A stretch of 19,695 nucleotides of DNA, taken from the NCBI GenBank assembly GCA_035548835.1, contig DASZSB010000127.1:1-19695 (forward strand), in the 5' to 3' direction. The stretch's first letter is position 1, and each line of letters starts with the position of its first letter. A program made the translations under genes and the position numbers. Origin of the DNA: FEN-1219 sp035548835 (GTDB taxonomy: Bacteria > Pseudomonadota > Gammaproteobacteria > Steroidobacterales > Rariloculaceae). This document shows positions 1 to 7,975 of the stretch, one piece after another. A model generated the notes under the pieces. That model was not told where the DNA came from. It ran no database searches and worked only from the letters and a program-made list of their open reading frames with translations.

Positions 1-129
1 TCGTCGACTACAACCGCGCGGGTGTGCCGCTCGTCGAGATCGTCACGAAGCCGATCTTCAACACCGAGCATCGCGCACCCGAGGTGGCGAAGGCCTACGT
101 CTCGACGATCCGCGACATCGTGCGCGCGC
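1..129 (+). pseudogene. gatB: Internal gatB fragment in inverted orientation
   Basis: The plus strand, read from base 3, encodes about 42 residues typical of the GatB core: DYNRAGVPLVEIVTKP followed by a stretch ending IRDIVRALD. In GatB this block lies roughly 25-30 residues after the ERAH motif. Here the rest of gatB (122-488) is on the minus strand, so the fragment points the wrong way and cannot be translated with its own N-terminus. Homology ends around the GCGCGCGC palindrome at 122-129; the plus frame beyond it is only the antisense of gatB and gatA. It is either one end of a small inversion or a fold-back artefact. It runs off the left window edge. Confidence 0.8.
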
Positions 130-488
130 TCGATGGGGATCGTGAACGAGGTGCCGTCTTCGAGCTCGATCTCGACCGAGCCCTCGAAGGCGATCGGCTC
201 GTCGTACTGGCTGATCTGGTAGTTCTTCGGCAGGTCGGGGTAGAAGTAGTTCTTGCGCGCGAACACGGAGCGGCGCGCGATCGTGCAGCCGGTGGCCAGG
301 CCGAACTTCACGGCCATCGTCACGGCCTCGCCGTTCAGCACCGGCAGCACGCCGGGGTAGCCCAGATCGACGAGGCTCGCCTGGCTGTTCGGCGCGGCGC
401 CGTATTTCGTCGACGCGCCGGAGAAGATCTTGCTCGCCGTGGCGAGCTGCGCGTGGATCTCGAGACCGATCACTGTTTCCCAGGTCAT
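122..488 (-). CDS. gatB: Aspartyl/glutamyl-tRNA(Asn/Gln) amidotransferase subunit B, N-terminal part (disrupted)
   Basis: GatB is the kinase/tRNA-binding subunit of GatCAB, which amidates Glu-tRNA(Gln) or Asp-tRNA(Asn). The minus strand from ATG 486-488 encodes about 123 residues of clear GatB: the opening WETVIGLEIHAQL, the metal/ATP-site region with ARKNYFYPDLPKNYQISQYD, and TIPIERAH near the break. After H123 the frame stays open to the window edge but reads as the antisense of the inverted gatB piece, not as GatB (the expected EED-GKS motif is missing). The gene begins 10 nt after gatA, as expected for the third gene of a gatCAB operon. GatB is essential where Gln- or Asn-tRNA synthetases are missing, so a real break would matter; an assembly or amplification chimera is the simpler reading. 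Confidence 0.85.
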
Positions 489-498
489 GGCGGCACCG

Positions 499-1959
499 CT
501 ACGCGTAGTGGCCGGGCACGCGCGCGTGCCAGTCCGTGGCGCGCTGGAAGTGATGCCCAGCCTTCAGCAGCTGCGCCTCGTGCAGCGGGGGTGCCACGAG
601 CTGCAGGCCCACGGGCAGGTTGCGCACGAAGCCGCACGGCAGCGACATCGCGGGCAGCCCGGCCAGGTTCGCGCCGATGGTGTAGATGTCGTTCAGGTAC
701 ATCTGGATCGGATCGCCGGTCTTCTGGCCCAAGCCGAACGCCGGCGCGGGCGTGGTGGGTCCCGCGACGAAGTCGACGTCGCGGAACGCGCGCGCGAAGT
801 CGTCGCTGACGAGCTTGCGCACCTTCTGCGCCTGCAGGTAGTACGCGTCGAAGTAACCGGCCGAGAGCACGTAGGTGCCCGTGAGGATGCGCCGCTTGAC
901 CTCGGGACCGAAGCCTTCGCCGCGGTTGCGCATGTAGAACGCGTTGAGGTCGTCACCCGGTTGCGCGGGCGAGCGATAGCCGAAGCGCACGCCGTCGAAG
1001 CGCGACAGGTTCGACGACGCTTCGGCCGGCGCCACGACGTAGTACGCCGGCACGGAGAGATGGATGTAGTCGAGCGTGATCGGTTTCAGCGTGGCGCCGA
1101 GCTTCTCGAATTCCTTGAGGGCCGCGCGCAGCGCGCTGGCGTTGTCGGCGTCCAGCCCCTCGTCGAAGAAGCTCTCCGGCACGCCGATCGTGATGCGCTC
1201 CCACGGCTCGTTCACGAGCTTCGAGTACGGCGGCACCGGCTCGTCGAGCGACGTGGAGTCGCGCTCGTCGAACCCTGCCATGACTTCGAGCAGCAGTGCC
1301 GCGTCCTCCGCCGTCTGCGTCAGCACGCCGGCCTGGTCGAGGCTCGAGGCGAACGCGATCATGCCGTAACGCGACACGCGGCCGTATGTGGGCTTCAGGC
1401 CCGTGATGCCCGTGAGCGCGGCCGGCTGGCGGATCGAGCCGCCGGTGTCGGTGCCGGTCGCGGCGGGCGCGATGCGTGCGGCGACCGCGGCGGCGGAACC
1501 GCCCGACGAGCCGCCCGGCACGAGCGCGTGGTCCCACGGATTCCTCACGGGACCGTAGAAGCTGGTCTCGTTCGACGAGCCCATCGCGAACTCGTCCATG
1601 TTCGTCTTGCCGAGCAACACGGCGCCTGCATTCTGCAGACGCTCGACGATCGTCGCGTCGTAGGGCGCCACGAAGTTGTCGAGCATCTTCGACGCACACG
1701 TCGTCTTCACGCCCGCGGTGCAGAAGATGTCCTTGTGTGCGAGTGGCACGCCGGTCAGCGGCGCTGCGTCGCCGCTCGCGAGCCGCTGGTCGGCCGCGGC
1801 CGCGGCCGCGAGCGCCTGCTCCGCGGTCACGGTGATGAACGAGTTCAGTATCGCGTCGTGTTTCGCGATGCGATCCAGGAAATGTATCGTGAGCTCGGTG
1901 GCCGAGATGCGTCGCGCGCGCAGATCGGCGGAGAGCTGAGCCAGAGTCCGTGTGTGCAT
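499..1959 (-). CDS. gatA: Aspartyl/glutamyl-tRNA(Asn/Gln) amidotransferase subunit A
   Basis: GatA is the amidase-signature subunit of GatCAB. It releases ammonia from glutamine, and the ammonia is channelled to GatB to amidate mischarged tRNA in the cytosol. The 486-residue length is normal for the family. The Ser-cisSer-Lys triad is visible as K76 (GVPLAHKD), S151 (PGGSSGGSAAAV) and S175 (DTGGSIRQPA), with the same spacing as in characterised GatA proteins. The C-terminal GLPAMSLPCG motif is also present. The ATG at 1957-1959 gives the usual N-terminus; no strong ribosome site is seen. It lies 66 nt after gatC and 10 nt before gatB in a gatC-gatA-gatB operon. Nothing suggests damage. Other amidase-family members are possible in principle, but the flanking genes settle the identity. 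Confidence 0.97.
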   Translation of the reverse strand: MHTRTLAQLSADLRARRISATELTIHFLDRIAKHDAILNSFITVTAEQALAAAAAADQRLASGDAAPLTGVPLAHKDIFCTAGVKTTCASKMLDNFVAPYDATIVERLQNAGAVLLGKTNMDEFAMGSSNETSFYGPVRNPWDHALVPGGSSGGSAAAVAARIAPAATGTDTGGSIRQPAALTGITGLKPTYGRVSRYGMIAFASSLDQAGVLTQTAEDAALLLEVMAGFDERDSTSLDEPVPPYSKLVNEPWERITIGVPESFFDEGLDADNASALRAALKEFEKLGATLKPITLDYIHLSVPAYYVVAPAEASSNLSRFDGVRFGYRSPAQPGDDLNAFYMRNRGEGFGPEVKRRILTGTYVLSAGYFDAYYLQAQKVRKLVSDDFARAFRDVDFVAGPTTPAPAFGLGQKTGDPIQMYLNDIYTIGANLAGLPAMSLPCGFVRNLPVGLQLVAPPLHEAQLLKAGHHFQRATDWHARVPGHYA

Positions 1960-2025
1960 GCGTCAGTCGTTGTCTTAAGCCAGTGGCTGCACCGCGTTGC
2001 GGTGCCGCATCGCCGGGCGGGAATG

Positions 2026-2310
2026 CTATTCGATGACTTTCGGAACGAGATACAAGCCGCGCTCGACCTCGGCCGCGTTGCGCTGGTAGATCTCGTGGCG
2101 GTCGACGTCGGTCACGACGTCGGCGCGCAACCGCTGCGGCCGGTCGAGGGGGTGAGCCATGGGCGGCACGCCTGCCGTATCGACGGCCTGCAGCTGATCG
2201 ACCATGGCGACGATGCTCGACAGTTTGGTCGAGACGTCGGCGATTTCGGCGTCGGTGACCTCGAGCCGGGCGAGCCTGCTCAGGCGGCGGATGTCGTCGG
2301 GTCGGAGCAC
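2026..2310 (-). CDS. gatC: Aspartyl/glutamyl-tRNA(Asn/Gln) amidotransferase subunit C
   Basis: GatC is the small subunit that wraps around GatA and GatB and stabilises the complex. The 94-residue product matches the family in length and pattern: an N-terminal helix with RLSRLARLEVTD, a central helix pair, and the PLDRPQRLRAD segment followed by the C-terminal region ending LVPKVIE. The start is GTG at 2308-2310, giving MLRPDDIRRLSRLARLE; no clear Shine-Dalgarno sequence precedes it. It is the first gene of the minus-strand gatCAB operon and is divergent from mreB, with about 130 bp between the two start codons. The same divergent gatC/mreB arrangement is known from Pseudomonas. Confidence 0.95.
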   Translation of the reverse strand: MLRPDDIRRLSRLARLEVTDAEIADVSTKLSSIVAMVDQLQAVDTAGVPPMAHPLDRPQRLRADVVTDVDRHEIYQRNAAEVERGLYLVPKVIE

Positions 2311-2441
2311 GTTTTGGTTCGGTCTGAAGGGGAGGAAAACCAGTCAGTGATGCACGTCTCATTAGACTATACACGTCGCTTGTGGATTGGCCCACCTATG
2401 TTAAAGTCCCGTTCTATTCCCTCCAGCGGCCTTGGGCCTCG
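2311..2441. promoter_or_regulatory. Divergent gatC / mreB promoter region
   Basis: This 131-bp gap separates the two divergent start codons and is AT-richer than its surroundings. For mreB, TTGTGG (2380-2385) and TAAAGT (2402-2407) with a 16-bp spacer form a weak sigma70-like promoter. It would start RNA near 2414, which fits translation from ATG 2442 and not from the in-frame GTG at 2382. For gatC, TATAGT on the minus strand (2371-2366) is a good -10 box, but no convincing -35 lies at the usual distance. Both assignments are by eye; the region as a promoter region is more certain than the individual boxes. Confidence 0.45.
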
Positions 2442-3485
2442 ATGTTAAAGAGTTTTCTCGGATACTTCTCCAACGATTTATCCATTGATTTAGGCACCGC
2501 GAACACCCTGATCTACGTCCGGGGGCGCGGCATCGTTTTGAACGAACCCTCGGTGGTCGCGATCCGGGAGGAGCCCGGTCGCGGCGGCAAGGTGCTCGAG
2601 GCCGTCGGTCTCGAGGCCAAGAACATGCTCGGCCGCACGCCGGGACATATTACCGCGATCCGGCCGATGAAGGACGGCGTCATCGCCGACTTCAGCGTCA
2701 CCGAGAAGATGCTGCAGTACTTCATCAAGAAGGCTCACGGCTCGCGCTACTTCCGCCCGAGCCCGCGCGTGCTCGTGTGCGTGCCGTACGGCTCCACGCA
2801 GGTCGAACGGCGTGCGATCCGCGAGTCGGCGGAAGGCGCCGGCGCGCGCAAGGTGTACCTCGTCGAGGAGCCGATGGCGGCGGCGATCGGCGCCGGCATG
2901 CCGGTGCACGAGGCGCGCGGCTCCATGGTGCTCGACATCGGCGGTGGCACGTCGGAGGTCGCTGTCATCTCGCTGAACGGCATCGTGTACGCGGCCAGCG
3001 TGCGCATCGGTGGCGACCGCTTTGACGAAGCCATCACGAACTACGTGCGCCGCAACTACGGCATCCTGATCGGCGAGGCCACGGCCGAGCGCATCAAGCA
3101 CGAGATCGGTTCCGCGTATCCGGGGCAGGACGTGCGCGAGATCTCGGTCAAGGGCCGCAACCTGTCGGAAGGCGTGCCGCGCAGCTTCACGCTGAACAGC
3201 AACGAGATTCTCGAAGCGCTGCAGGAACCCCTGCAGGGCATCGTCGGCGCGGTCAAGCTCGCGCTCGAGCAGACGCCGCCCGAGCTCGGCGCGGACGTGG
3301 CCGAGCGCGGCATCGTGCTGACTGGCGGCGGCGCGCTTCTGACCGATATCGACAAGCTGCTGACGGAAGAAACCGGCCTGCCCGTCGTCATCGCGGACGA
3401 TCCGCTGACGTGCGTGGCGCGGGGTGGCGGACGAGTGCTCGAGCTCCTCGACGAGTACGGTCCGTCCGCATTCTCCGTGGAGTGA
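2442..3485 (+). CDS. mreB: Rod-shape-determining protein MreB (bacterial actin)
   Basis: MreB is an actin-fold ATPase that forms membrane-bound filaments and orients the Rod elongasome. The 347-residue product has the full set of actin signatures: the phosphate-1 loop near residues 15-21 (IDLGTAN), the phosphate-2 loop near 164-171 (LDIGGGTS) and the adenosine motif near 293-297 (LTGGG). The family hallmark VLNEPSVVAI follows the first loop. I chose ATG 2442 because MLKSFLGYFSNDLSIDLG matches the usual MreB start. An in-frame GTG at 2382 would add 20 residues of no recognisable character upstream of the proposed RNA start. It is the first gene of a ten-gene run, with 37 nt to mreC. The sequence is intact. 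Confidence 0.98.
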   Translation: MLKSFLGYFSNDLSIDLGTANTLIYVRGRGIVLNEPSVVAIREEPGRGGKVLEAVGLEAKNMLGRTPGHITAIRPMKDGVIADFSVTEKMLQYFIKKAHGSRYFRPSPRVLVCVPYGSTQVERRAIRESAEGAGARKVYLVEEPMAAAIGAGMPVHEARGSMVLDIGGGTSEVAVISLNGIVYAASVRIGGDRFDEAITNYVRRNYGILIGEATAERIKHEIGSAYPGQDVREISVKGRNLSEGVPRSFTLNSNEILEALQEPLQGIVGAVKLALEQTPPELGADVAERGIVLTGGGALLTDIDKLLTEETGLPVVIADDPLTCVARGGGRVLELLDEYGPSAFSVE

Positions 3486-3522
3486 TTTCCCCCAAGGCAC
3501 CAGGCGCCCAGGAGCGAACCGC

Positions 3523-4452
3523 ATGAGTGCCCCAGGAAGAACCGCCGCTGGATTCGGGCGAAGCGGGTTCTCGCTGGGCGTGCGCTTCGTGCTGCTCGCC
3601 ATCGTCTGCGTCGCGCTGATGATGCTGGACCAGCGTCAGCAGCACCTGCAGCGGGTGCGGCAGGCGCTCTCCGTCGTCGTGTATCCGGTTCGCGTGCTCG
3701 TCGATCTGCCGTTTCGCACGTGGCAGTCGGCGGCCGTGAACTTCACGGAGCGTTCCGCGCTGATCGCGGAGAACGAGCAGCTGAAGCGCGAGCGACTCGA
3801 AGCCGAGTTCCGGTTGCAGCGACTCGCGGCGCTCGAGACGGAGAACGAGCGGTTGAGGCAGCTGCTCGACTCGACCGAGCGAGTCGGTTTGCGCGCGCTC
3901 GTCGCCAAGATTCTCTCGGTCGACCTGAACCCTTACCGCCAGCGCTTCGATCTGAATCGCGGCGTGACCGACGGCGTCTACGTGGGCCAGGCGCTGCTCG
4001 ACGCGCAGGGCATCGTGGGTCAGATCGTGCGCGTCGACGCGTTCACGGCGGAAGCGGTGCTGATCACCGATGCCGACACCGCCGTGCCCGTCAGCGTGAA
4101 TCGTAACGGCCTGCGCACGATCGCGGTCGGCACGGGTGACAGCGGCCGGCTGCGGCTGCCGTATCTCACGAACAGCGCCGACATCAAGGTCGGGGATCTG
4201 CTCGTGTCCTCCGGCATCGGCGGTGTGTTTCCCGCCGGTTACCCCGTGGGGCGCGTGGTCGAGGTCAGATTGCAGCCCGAGCAGTCGTTCTCGGAGATCA
4301 TCGCGGAGCCGGCCTCCGCACTCGACCGCGATCTCGAGGTGCTGCTGGTGTGGAACGACCAGCCGGCGCCCGGCGAGCCGAAGGCGGCCGCGCCGCCCGC
4401 GGCGGCCAGGCTGGGCGAGGCGTCCACTTCGAAACTGGCGGACGCGAACTGA
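3523..4452 (+). CDS. mreC: Rod-shape-determining protein MreC
   Basis: MreC is a bitopic inner-membrane protein whose periplasmic part binds and activates PBP2 in the Rod complex. The 309-residue product shows a short cytoplasmic start, one membrane helix (about 18-36), a charged coiled coil (about 75-120, rich in E-L-R heptads) and then the beta-barrel periplasmic domain with motifs such as GVTDGVYVGQ, QGIVGQIV and LVSSGIGGVFPAGYPVG. The C-terminal 30 residues are Ala/Pro-rich and probably disordered. Start: ATG 3523 is preceded by GGAG at 3511-3514 with good spacing; an in-frame start at 3424 would lie inside mreB and is rejected. The stop codon overlaps the mreD start by one base (TGATG), which implies coupled translation. 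Confidence 0.97.
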   Translation: MSAPGRTAAGFGRSGFSLGVRFVLLAIVCVALMMLDQRQQHLQRVRQALSVVVYPVRVLVDLPFRTWQSAAVNFTERSALIAENEQLKRERLEAEFRLQRLAALETENERLRQLLDSTERVGLRALVAKILSVDLNPYRQRFDLNRGVTDGVYVGQALLDAQGIVGQIVRVDAFTAEAVLITDADTAVPVSVNRNGLRTIAVGTGDSGRLRLPYLTNSADIKVGDLLVSSGIGGVFPAGYPVGRVVEVRLQPEQSFSEIIAEPASALDRDLEVLLVWNDQPAPGEPKAAAPPAAARLGEASTSKLADAN

Positions 4453-4937
4453 TGGCCGCGTCGCGCAGCTGGTTCGTGCCCGTCGTGAGTCTCGTGCTGA
4501 CGCTCGCGCTCGGCGTGGTGCCGCTGCCCGATTCCGTCGAGCCGCTGCGGCCGGACTGGGTGGCCGTCGTGCTGCTGTACTGGTCGTTGCTGGGCCCGCG
4601 TCGGTTCAGCCTGCTCACGGCCTTCTGGATGGGGCTCGCGATCGACACGCTCTCGGGCGCGCTGCTAGGCCAGAACGCGCTCGCGCTGCTCGTGATCGTG
4701 TACCTCGCCGACCGGTTCCACCTGCGGCTGCGCGTGTTCCCGGTGTCGCAGCTCGCGATCACGGTGTTCGTGCTGCTCGGCCTGTACGAGTTCATCCTGT
4801 TCTGGATCGACGGCATCGTCGGCCGCAGCGTGCCGATGACCGAACGGTGGGTGCCGCCGATCACCGGCACGCTCGTGTGGCTCGCGATGCTGTTCCTGTT
4901 CGACCGCGGTCAGCGCGAAGCGCGGGCGAGGCTCTAG
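4452..4937 (+). CDS. mreD: Rod-shape-determining protein MreD
   Basis: MreD is a small polytopic inner-membrane protein of the elongasome that works with MreC. The 161-residue product is highly hydrophobic, with about five membrane segments, and carries family-typical features: RPDWVAVVLLYWSL in the second segment, GLAIDTLSGALLGQNAL in the third and the basic C-terminus. The ATG at 4452-4454 overlaps the mreC stop codon, which fixes the start; an in-frame start at 4350 would lie inside mreC. Only 4 nt separate it from mrdA. MreD proteins are poorly conserved, so the position between mreC and mrdA is part of the evidence. Confidence 0.95.
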   Translation: MAASRSWFVPVVSLVLTLALGVVPLPDSVEPLRPDWVAVVLLYWSLLGPRRFSLLTAFWMGLAIDTLSGALLGQNALALLVIVYLADRFHLRLRVFPVSQLAITVFVLLGLYEFILFWIDGIVGRSVPMTERWVPPITGTLVWLAMLFLFDRGQREARARL

Positions 4938-4941
4938 GCGC

Positions 4942-6864
4942 ATGGCCGGGCCGTCCCTACCGCTGAAGGATCACTGGCAGGAGCAGCGGCTGTTCCTGTC
5001 GCGCATCATCGCCGCCGGCGTCGTGATCGTGCTGCTGACGTCGCTGCTGGTGTTGCGGCTCGTGCAGCTGCAGATCTTCGACTATCAGCGCTTCAGCGAT
5101 CTCTCGCAGGGCAACCGTTTCCGCATCGAGCCGTTGCCGCCGAACCGTGGCCTGATCTACGACCGTAACGGCATCGTGATTGCCGAGAACCAGCCGAGCT
5201 GGGAGCTCGTCGCGATCGGCGAGGAAATCGACAACCTGCAGGAAACGCTCACGGCGCTCGAGAAGCTCGGCCTGACCGATCCCTCCGAGCACAACTCGCT
5301 GCGCGACCTGATCCGCTCGCATCGCGGCTTCGAGCGCGTGAAGCTCAGCAACCTGACGGAAGAGCAGGCGGCCACGTTCGCCGTGCGCCGGCATCGATTC
5401 CCGGGCATCGACATCCAGGAAGCGCTGGTGCGCTACTATCCGTTCGGCGAGGCGAGCGCGCACGCGGTCGGCTACGTCGGCAGCATCAGCGCCGCCGATC
5501 TCGATCGGATCGACCGCAGCGAATACGCGGCGTCGTCGCAGATCGGCAAGGCGGGCATCGAGCGCGCGTACGAGGCCACGCTGCACGGTCGCGTCGGTTA
5601 CCGGCAGCAGGTCGTGAACGCGCAGGGCCGCGTGCTGTTCGATCCCACGGTGCACTCGCATGCCGACAACATCGCGAACTTCATCGACGGCCTCGAAAGC
5701 AAGGCGCCCGTTCCAGGCGACAACATCGTGCTGTCGCTCGACATGCGTCTGCAGCTGGCGGCGCAGGAGGCGCTGAAGGATCTGCGCGGTGCCGCGGTCG
5801 CCATCGATCCGCGCAGCGGCGACGTGCTCGCACTGGTCAGCACGCCGTCGTTCGATCCGAACCGCTTCGCGGCGGGACTGAGCCGTGCGGACTACAACGC
5901 GCTGACCATCGACGTCGACAAGCCGCTGCTGAACCGGGCGTTGGCCGGTGTCTATCCGCCCGGCTCGACGGTCAAGCCGTTCATCGGTCTGACTGCGCTC
6001 GAGCACGAGAGCATCGATCCCCACAAGCAGGTGTACTGCCCCGGCGAGTGGCACCTGCCGGGTCAGACGCACAAGTACCGCGAGGGTCGCGGTGGCGTGC
6101 ACGGACCCGTCGATCTGCACGAGGCCATCGTGCGGTCGTGCGACGTGTACTTCTACCAGCTCGCGGTGGCCATCGGCATCGACGACATTGCGTCGGGCTT
6201 GAAGGCGTTCGGATTCGGCGCGACCACCGGGCTCGACATCGAAGGCGAGAAGGCGGGCATCGTGCCGTCGCCGGAGTGGAAGAAGCGGCGCTTCTCGCGG
6301 CGCGAGGACCAGGTGTGGTTCCCCGGCGAGACCGTCAACACGGGCGTGGGGCAGGGCTACATGCTGGTGACGCCGCTGCAGCTCGCGCACGCGGAGGCCA
6401 CGCTGGCCGCGCGCGGCGAGGGGCATCCGCCGCGGCTCCTGATCGGCGTCGAGGACGGCGTCACGCGGCAGGTCAAGTATCTCGACCCCGCATTTCTGCC
6501 GAAGGTCGAGCATCAGCAGGAGCACTGGGATTTCGTGCGCGACGCCATGGTGGGCGTCACGTCGGAGCTGCACGGCACGGCGCGCGATCCGATGAAGGGC
6601 ATCAACTACAAAGTGGCCGGCAAGACCGGCACCGCGCAGGTGTTCACCGTGGCGCAGGACGAGAAGTATCGCGAGGCCGACGTCGACGAGCGCCTGCGCG
6701 ATCACGGCCTGTTCGTCGCCTACGCGCCGGCGGAGGCGCCGCGCATCGCGCTGGCCATCATCGTCGAGAACGGCGGTGGCGGCGCACGCGCGGCCGCGCC
6801 GGTCGCACGCAAGATCTTCGATGCCTACTTCGCCGCGGAGGGTTATGTCGCTCGCGAGCCTTGA
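4942..6864 (+). CDS. mrdA: Penicillin-binding protein 2, elongation-specific transpeptidase
   Basis: PBP2 cross-links new peptidoglycan in the side wall and works as a pair with RodA. The 640-residue product has one N-terminal membrane anchor (about 20-43), a pedestal/dimerisation domain starting near PPNRGLIYDRNG and a C-terminal transpeptidase domain. Active-site motifs are in order: S342-T-V-K345 (nucleophile and lysine), S399-C-D401 (the SxD variant usual in this class) and K561-T-G563. The length is typical of gammaproteobacterial PBP2. The start at ATG 4942 follows mreD by 4 nt, with a short AGG at 4936-4938 as a weak ribosome site. The 3' end overlaps rodA by 20 nt. FtsI is excluded by the pairing with rodA and by the pedestal sequence. 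Confidence 0.97.
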   Translation: MAGPSLPLKDHWQEQRLFLSRIIAAGVVIVLLTSLLVLRLVQLQIFDYQRFSDLSQGNRFRIEPLPPNRGLIYDRNGIVIAENQPSWELVAIGEEIDNLQETLTALEKLGLTDPSEHNSLRDLIRSHRGFERVKLSNLTEEQAATFAVRRHRFPGIDIQEALVRYYPFGEASAHAVGYVGSISAADLDRIDRSEYAASSQIGKAGIERAYEATLHGRVGYRQQVVNAQGRVLFDPTVHSHADNIANFIDGLESKAPVPGDNIVLSLDMRLQLAAQEALKDLRGAAVAIDPRSGDVLALVSTPSFDPNRFAAGLSRADYNALTIDVDKPLLNRALAGVYPPGSTVKPFIGLTALEHESIDPHKQVYCPGEWHLPGQTHKYREGRGGVHGPVDLHEAIVRSCDVYFYQLAVAIGIDDIASGLKAFGFGATTGLDIEGEKAGIVPSPEWKKRRFSRREDQVWFPGETVNTGVGQGYMLVTPLQLAHAEATLAARGEGHPPRLLIGVEDGVTRQVKYLDPAFLPKVEHQQEHWDFVRDAMVGVTSELHGTARDPMKGINYKVAGKTGTAQVFTVAQDEKYREADVDERLRDHGLFVAYAPAEAPRIALAIIVENGGGGARAAAPVARKIFDAYFAAEGYVAREP

Positions 6865-7975
6865 ATGGGGGCGCGCCACGGGTGCGGGGCGCCGGCGGCC
6901 GTTCGGCGGCATCGTCGTCGACGTGCCGCTGCTCGTGCTGTTGTGCCTGACCGCGGGCGTCGGCTTCGTCGTGCTCTACAGCGCGCTCGGCGCCGACATG
7001 GGGCTGCTGATACGGCAGGGCATGCGCTTCCTGCTCGGGCTCGGCGCGTTCTTCGTGCTTTCGCAGCTGCCGCCGCGCTACCTGCGCATCTTCACGCCGT
7101 GGGTGTTCTTCCTCGGGCTCGGCCTGCTGCTCGTCGTCATGGTGGAGGGCGAGATCGGCAAGGGCGCGCAGCGCTGGCTCGATCTCGGCGTCGTGAGGTT
7201 CCAGCCGTCCGAGATCATGAAGCTGGCCGCGCCGATGATGGTCGCGTGGTTCATGCACGAGCGGCGGCTGCCGCCGACGTTCCTGCAGACCGTGGCGATG
7301 GTGCTCATCGTCTGCGTGCCGGCCGGTCTGATCGCCGAGCAGCCCGACCTCGGCACGGCGCTGCTGGTCATCGCCGCGGGTGGACTCACGATCCTGCTGG
7401 CCGGCATCAGCGTGTGGATCATGCTGGCGGCCGTGGTCGCGGCCGTGAGCGCAGCTCCCGTGCTCTGGCACTTCATGCACGATTACCAACGAGCGCGCGT
7501 GTTCGTGTTCCTGAATCCCGAATCCGACCCGCTCGGCACGGGTTACAACACCATTCAGGCCAAGATCGCGATCGGTTCCGGCGGCCTGTTCGGCAAGGGC
7601 TGGATGAACGGCACGCAGGCGCACCTCGAGTTCCTGCCGGAGCGTTCGACGGACTTCATCTTCGCCGTCATGGGCGAGGAGTTCGGTCTGCTCGGCCTGC
7701 TGCTGCTCGTGGTGCTGTATCTCGCGATCGTGGGCCGGGGGCTCTACATTGCGTCGCAGGCGCAGGACACGTTCACGCGTCTCCTGGCCGGTGCGCTGTC
7801 GCTGACGTTCTTCTTCTACGTCTTCGTCAACGCCGGGATGGTATCGGGTCTGCTGCCGATCGTCGGCGTGCCCCTGCCGCTCGTGAGCGCGGGCGGGACC
7901 TCGATGGTGACCCTCCTGGCGGGTTTCGGTATGCTCGCCTCGATCCACGGACACAGGAAGTTGATGGCGCCATGA
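6845..7975 (+). CDS. rodA: Peptidoglycan glycosyltransferase RodA (SEDS family)
   Basis: RodA polymerises lipid II into glycan strands and is the polymerase partner of PBP2. The 376-residue product has about ten membrane helices. SEDS signatures are present: KGAQRWLDLG, the VRFQPSEIMKLA helix, EQPDLGTALL, and the NPESDPLGTGYN loop that carries the putative catalytic aspartate (D228). The C-terminal motif VPLPLVSAGGTS is also clear. Start: ATG 6845 has GGAGG at 6838-6842 just upstream and overlaps mrdA by 20 nt; longer in-frame starts inside mrdA give a non-membrane, Arg-rich leader that the family lacks. It overlaps mltB by 4 nt (ATGA). FtsW is unlikely given the mrdA pairing. Confidence 0.97.
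   Translation: MSLASLEWGRATGAGRRRPFGGIVVDVPLLVLLCLTAGVGFVVLYSALGADMGLLIRQGMRFLLGLGAFFVLSQLPPRYLRIFTPWVFFLGLGLLLVVMVEGEIGKGAQRWLDLGVVRFQPSEIMKLAAPMMVAWFMHERRLPPTFLQTVAMVLIVCVPAGLIAEQPDLGTALLVIAAGGLTILLAGISVWIMLAAVVAAVSAAPVLWHFMHDYQRARVFVFLNPESDPLGTGYNTIQAKIAIGSGGLFGKGWMNGTQAHLEFLPERSTDFIFAVMGEEFGLLGLLLLVVLYLAIVGRGLYIASQAQDTFTRLLAGALSLTFFFYVFVNAGMVSGLLPIVGVPLPLVSAGGTSMVTLLAGFGMLASIHGHRKLMAP

Noticed and set aside
2382..2441. GTG 2382 as the mreB start
   Set aside because: It would add 20 residues not seen in MreB and lies upstream of the likely transcription start.
430..2448. 672-codon plus-strand open frame opposite gatA and gatC
   Set aside because: It is antisense to two clearly conserved genes; the Arg/His/Ala-rich product matches no family I know. 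Long antisense frames are expected at this GC content.
4957..6912. 651-codon minus-strand open frame opposite mrdA
   Set aside because: mrdA has all its active-site motifs on the plus strand; the antisense product has a shadow-like composition.
6865..7971. In-frame upstream extension of mltB through rodA
   Set aside because: The frame is open, but the Arg-rich leader is the +1 shadow of rodA. The ATG at 7972 gives a proper signal peptide and an ATGA overlap.
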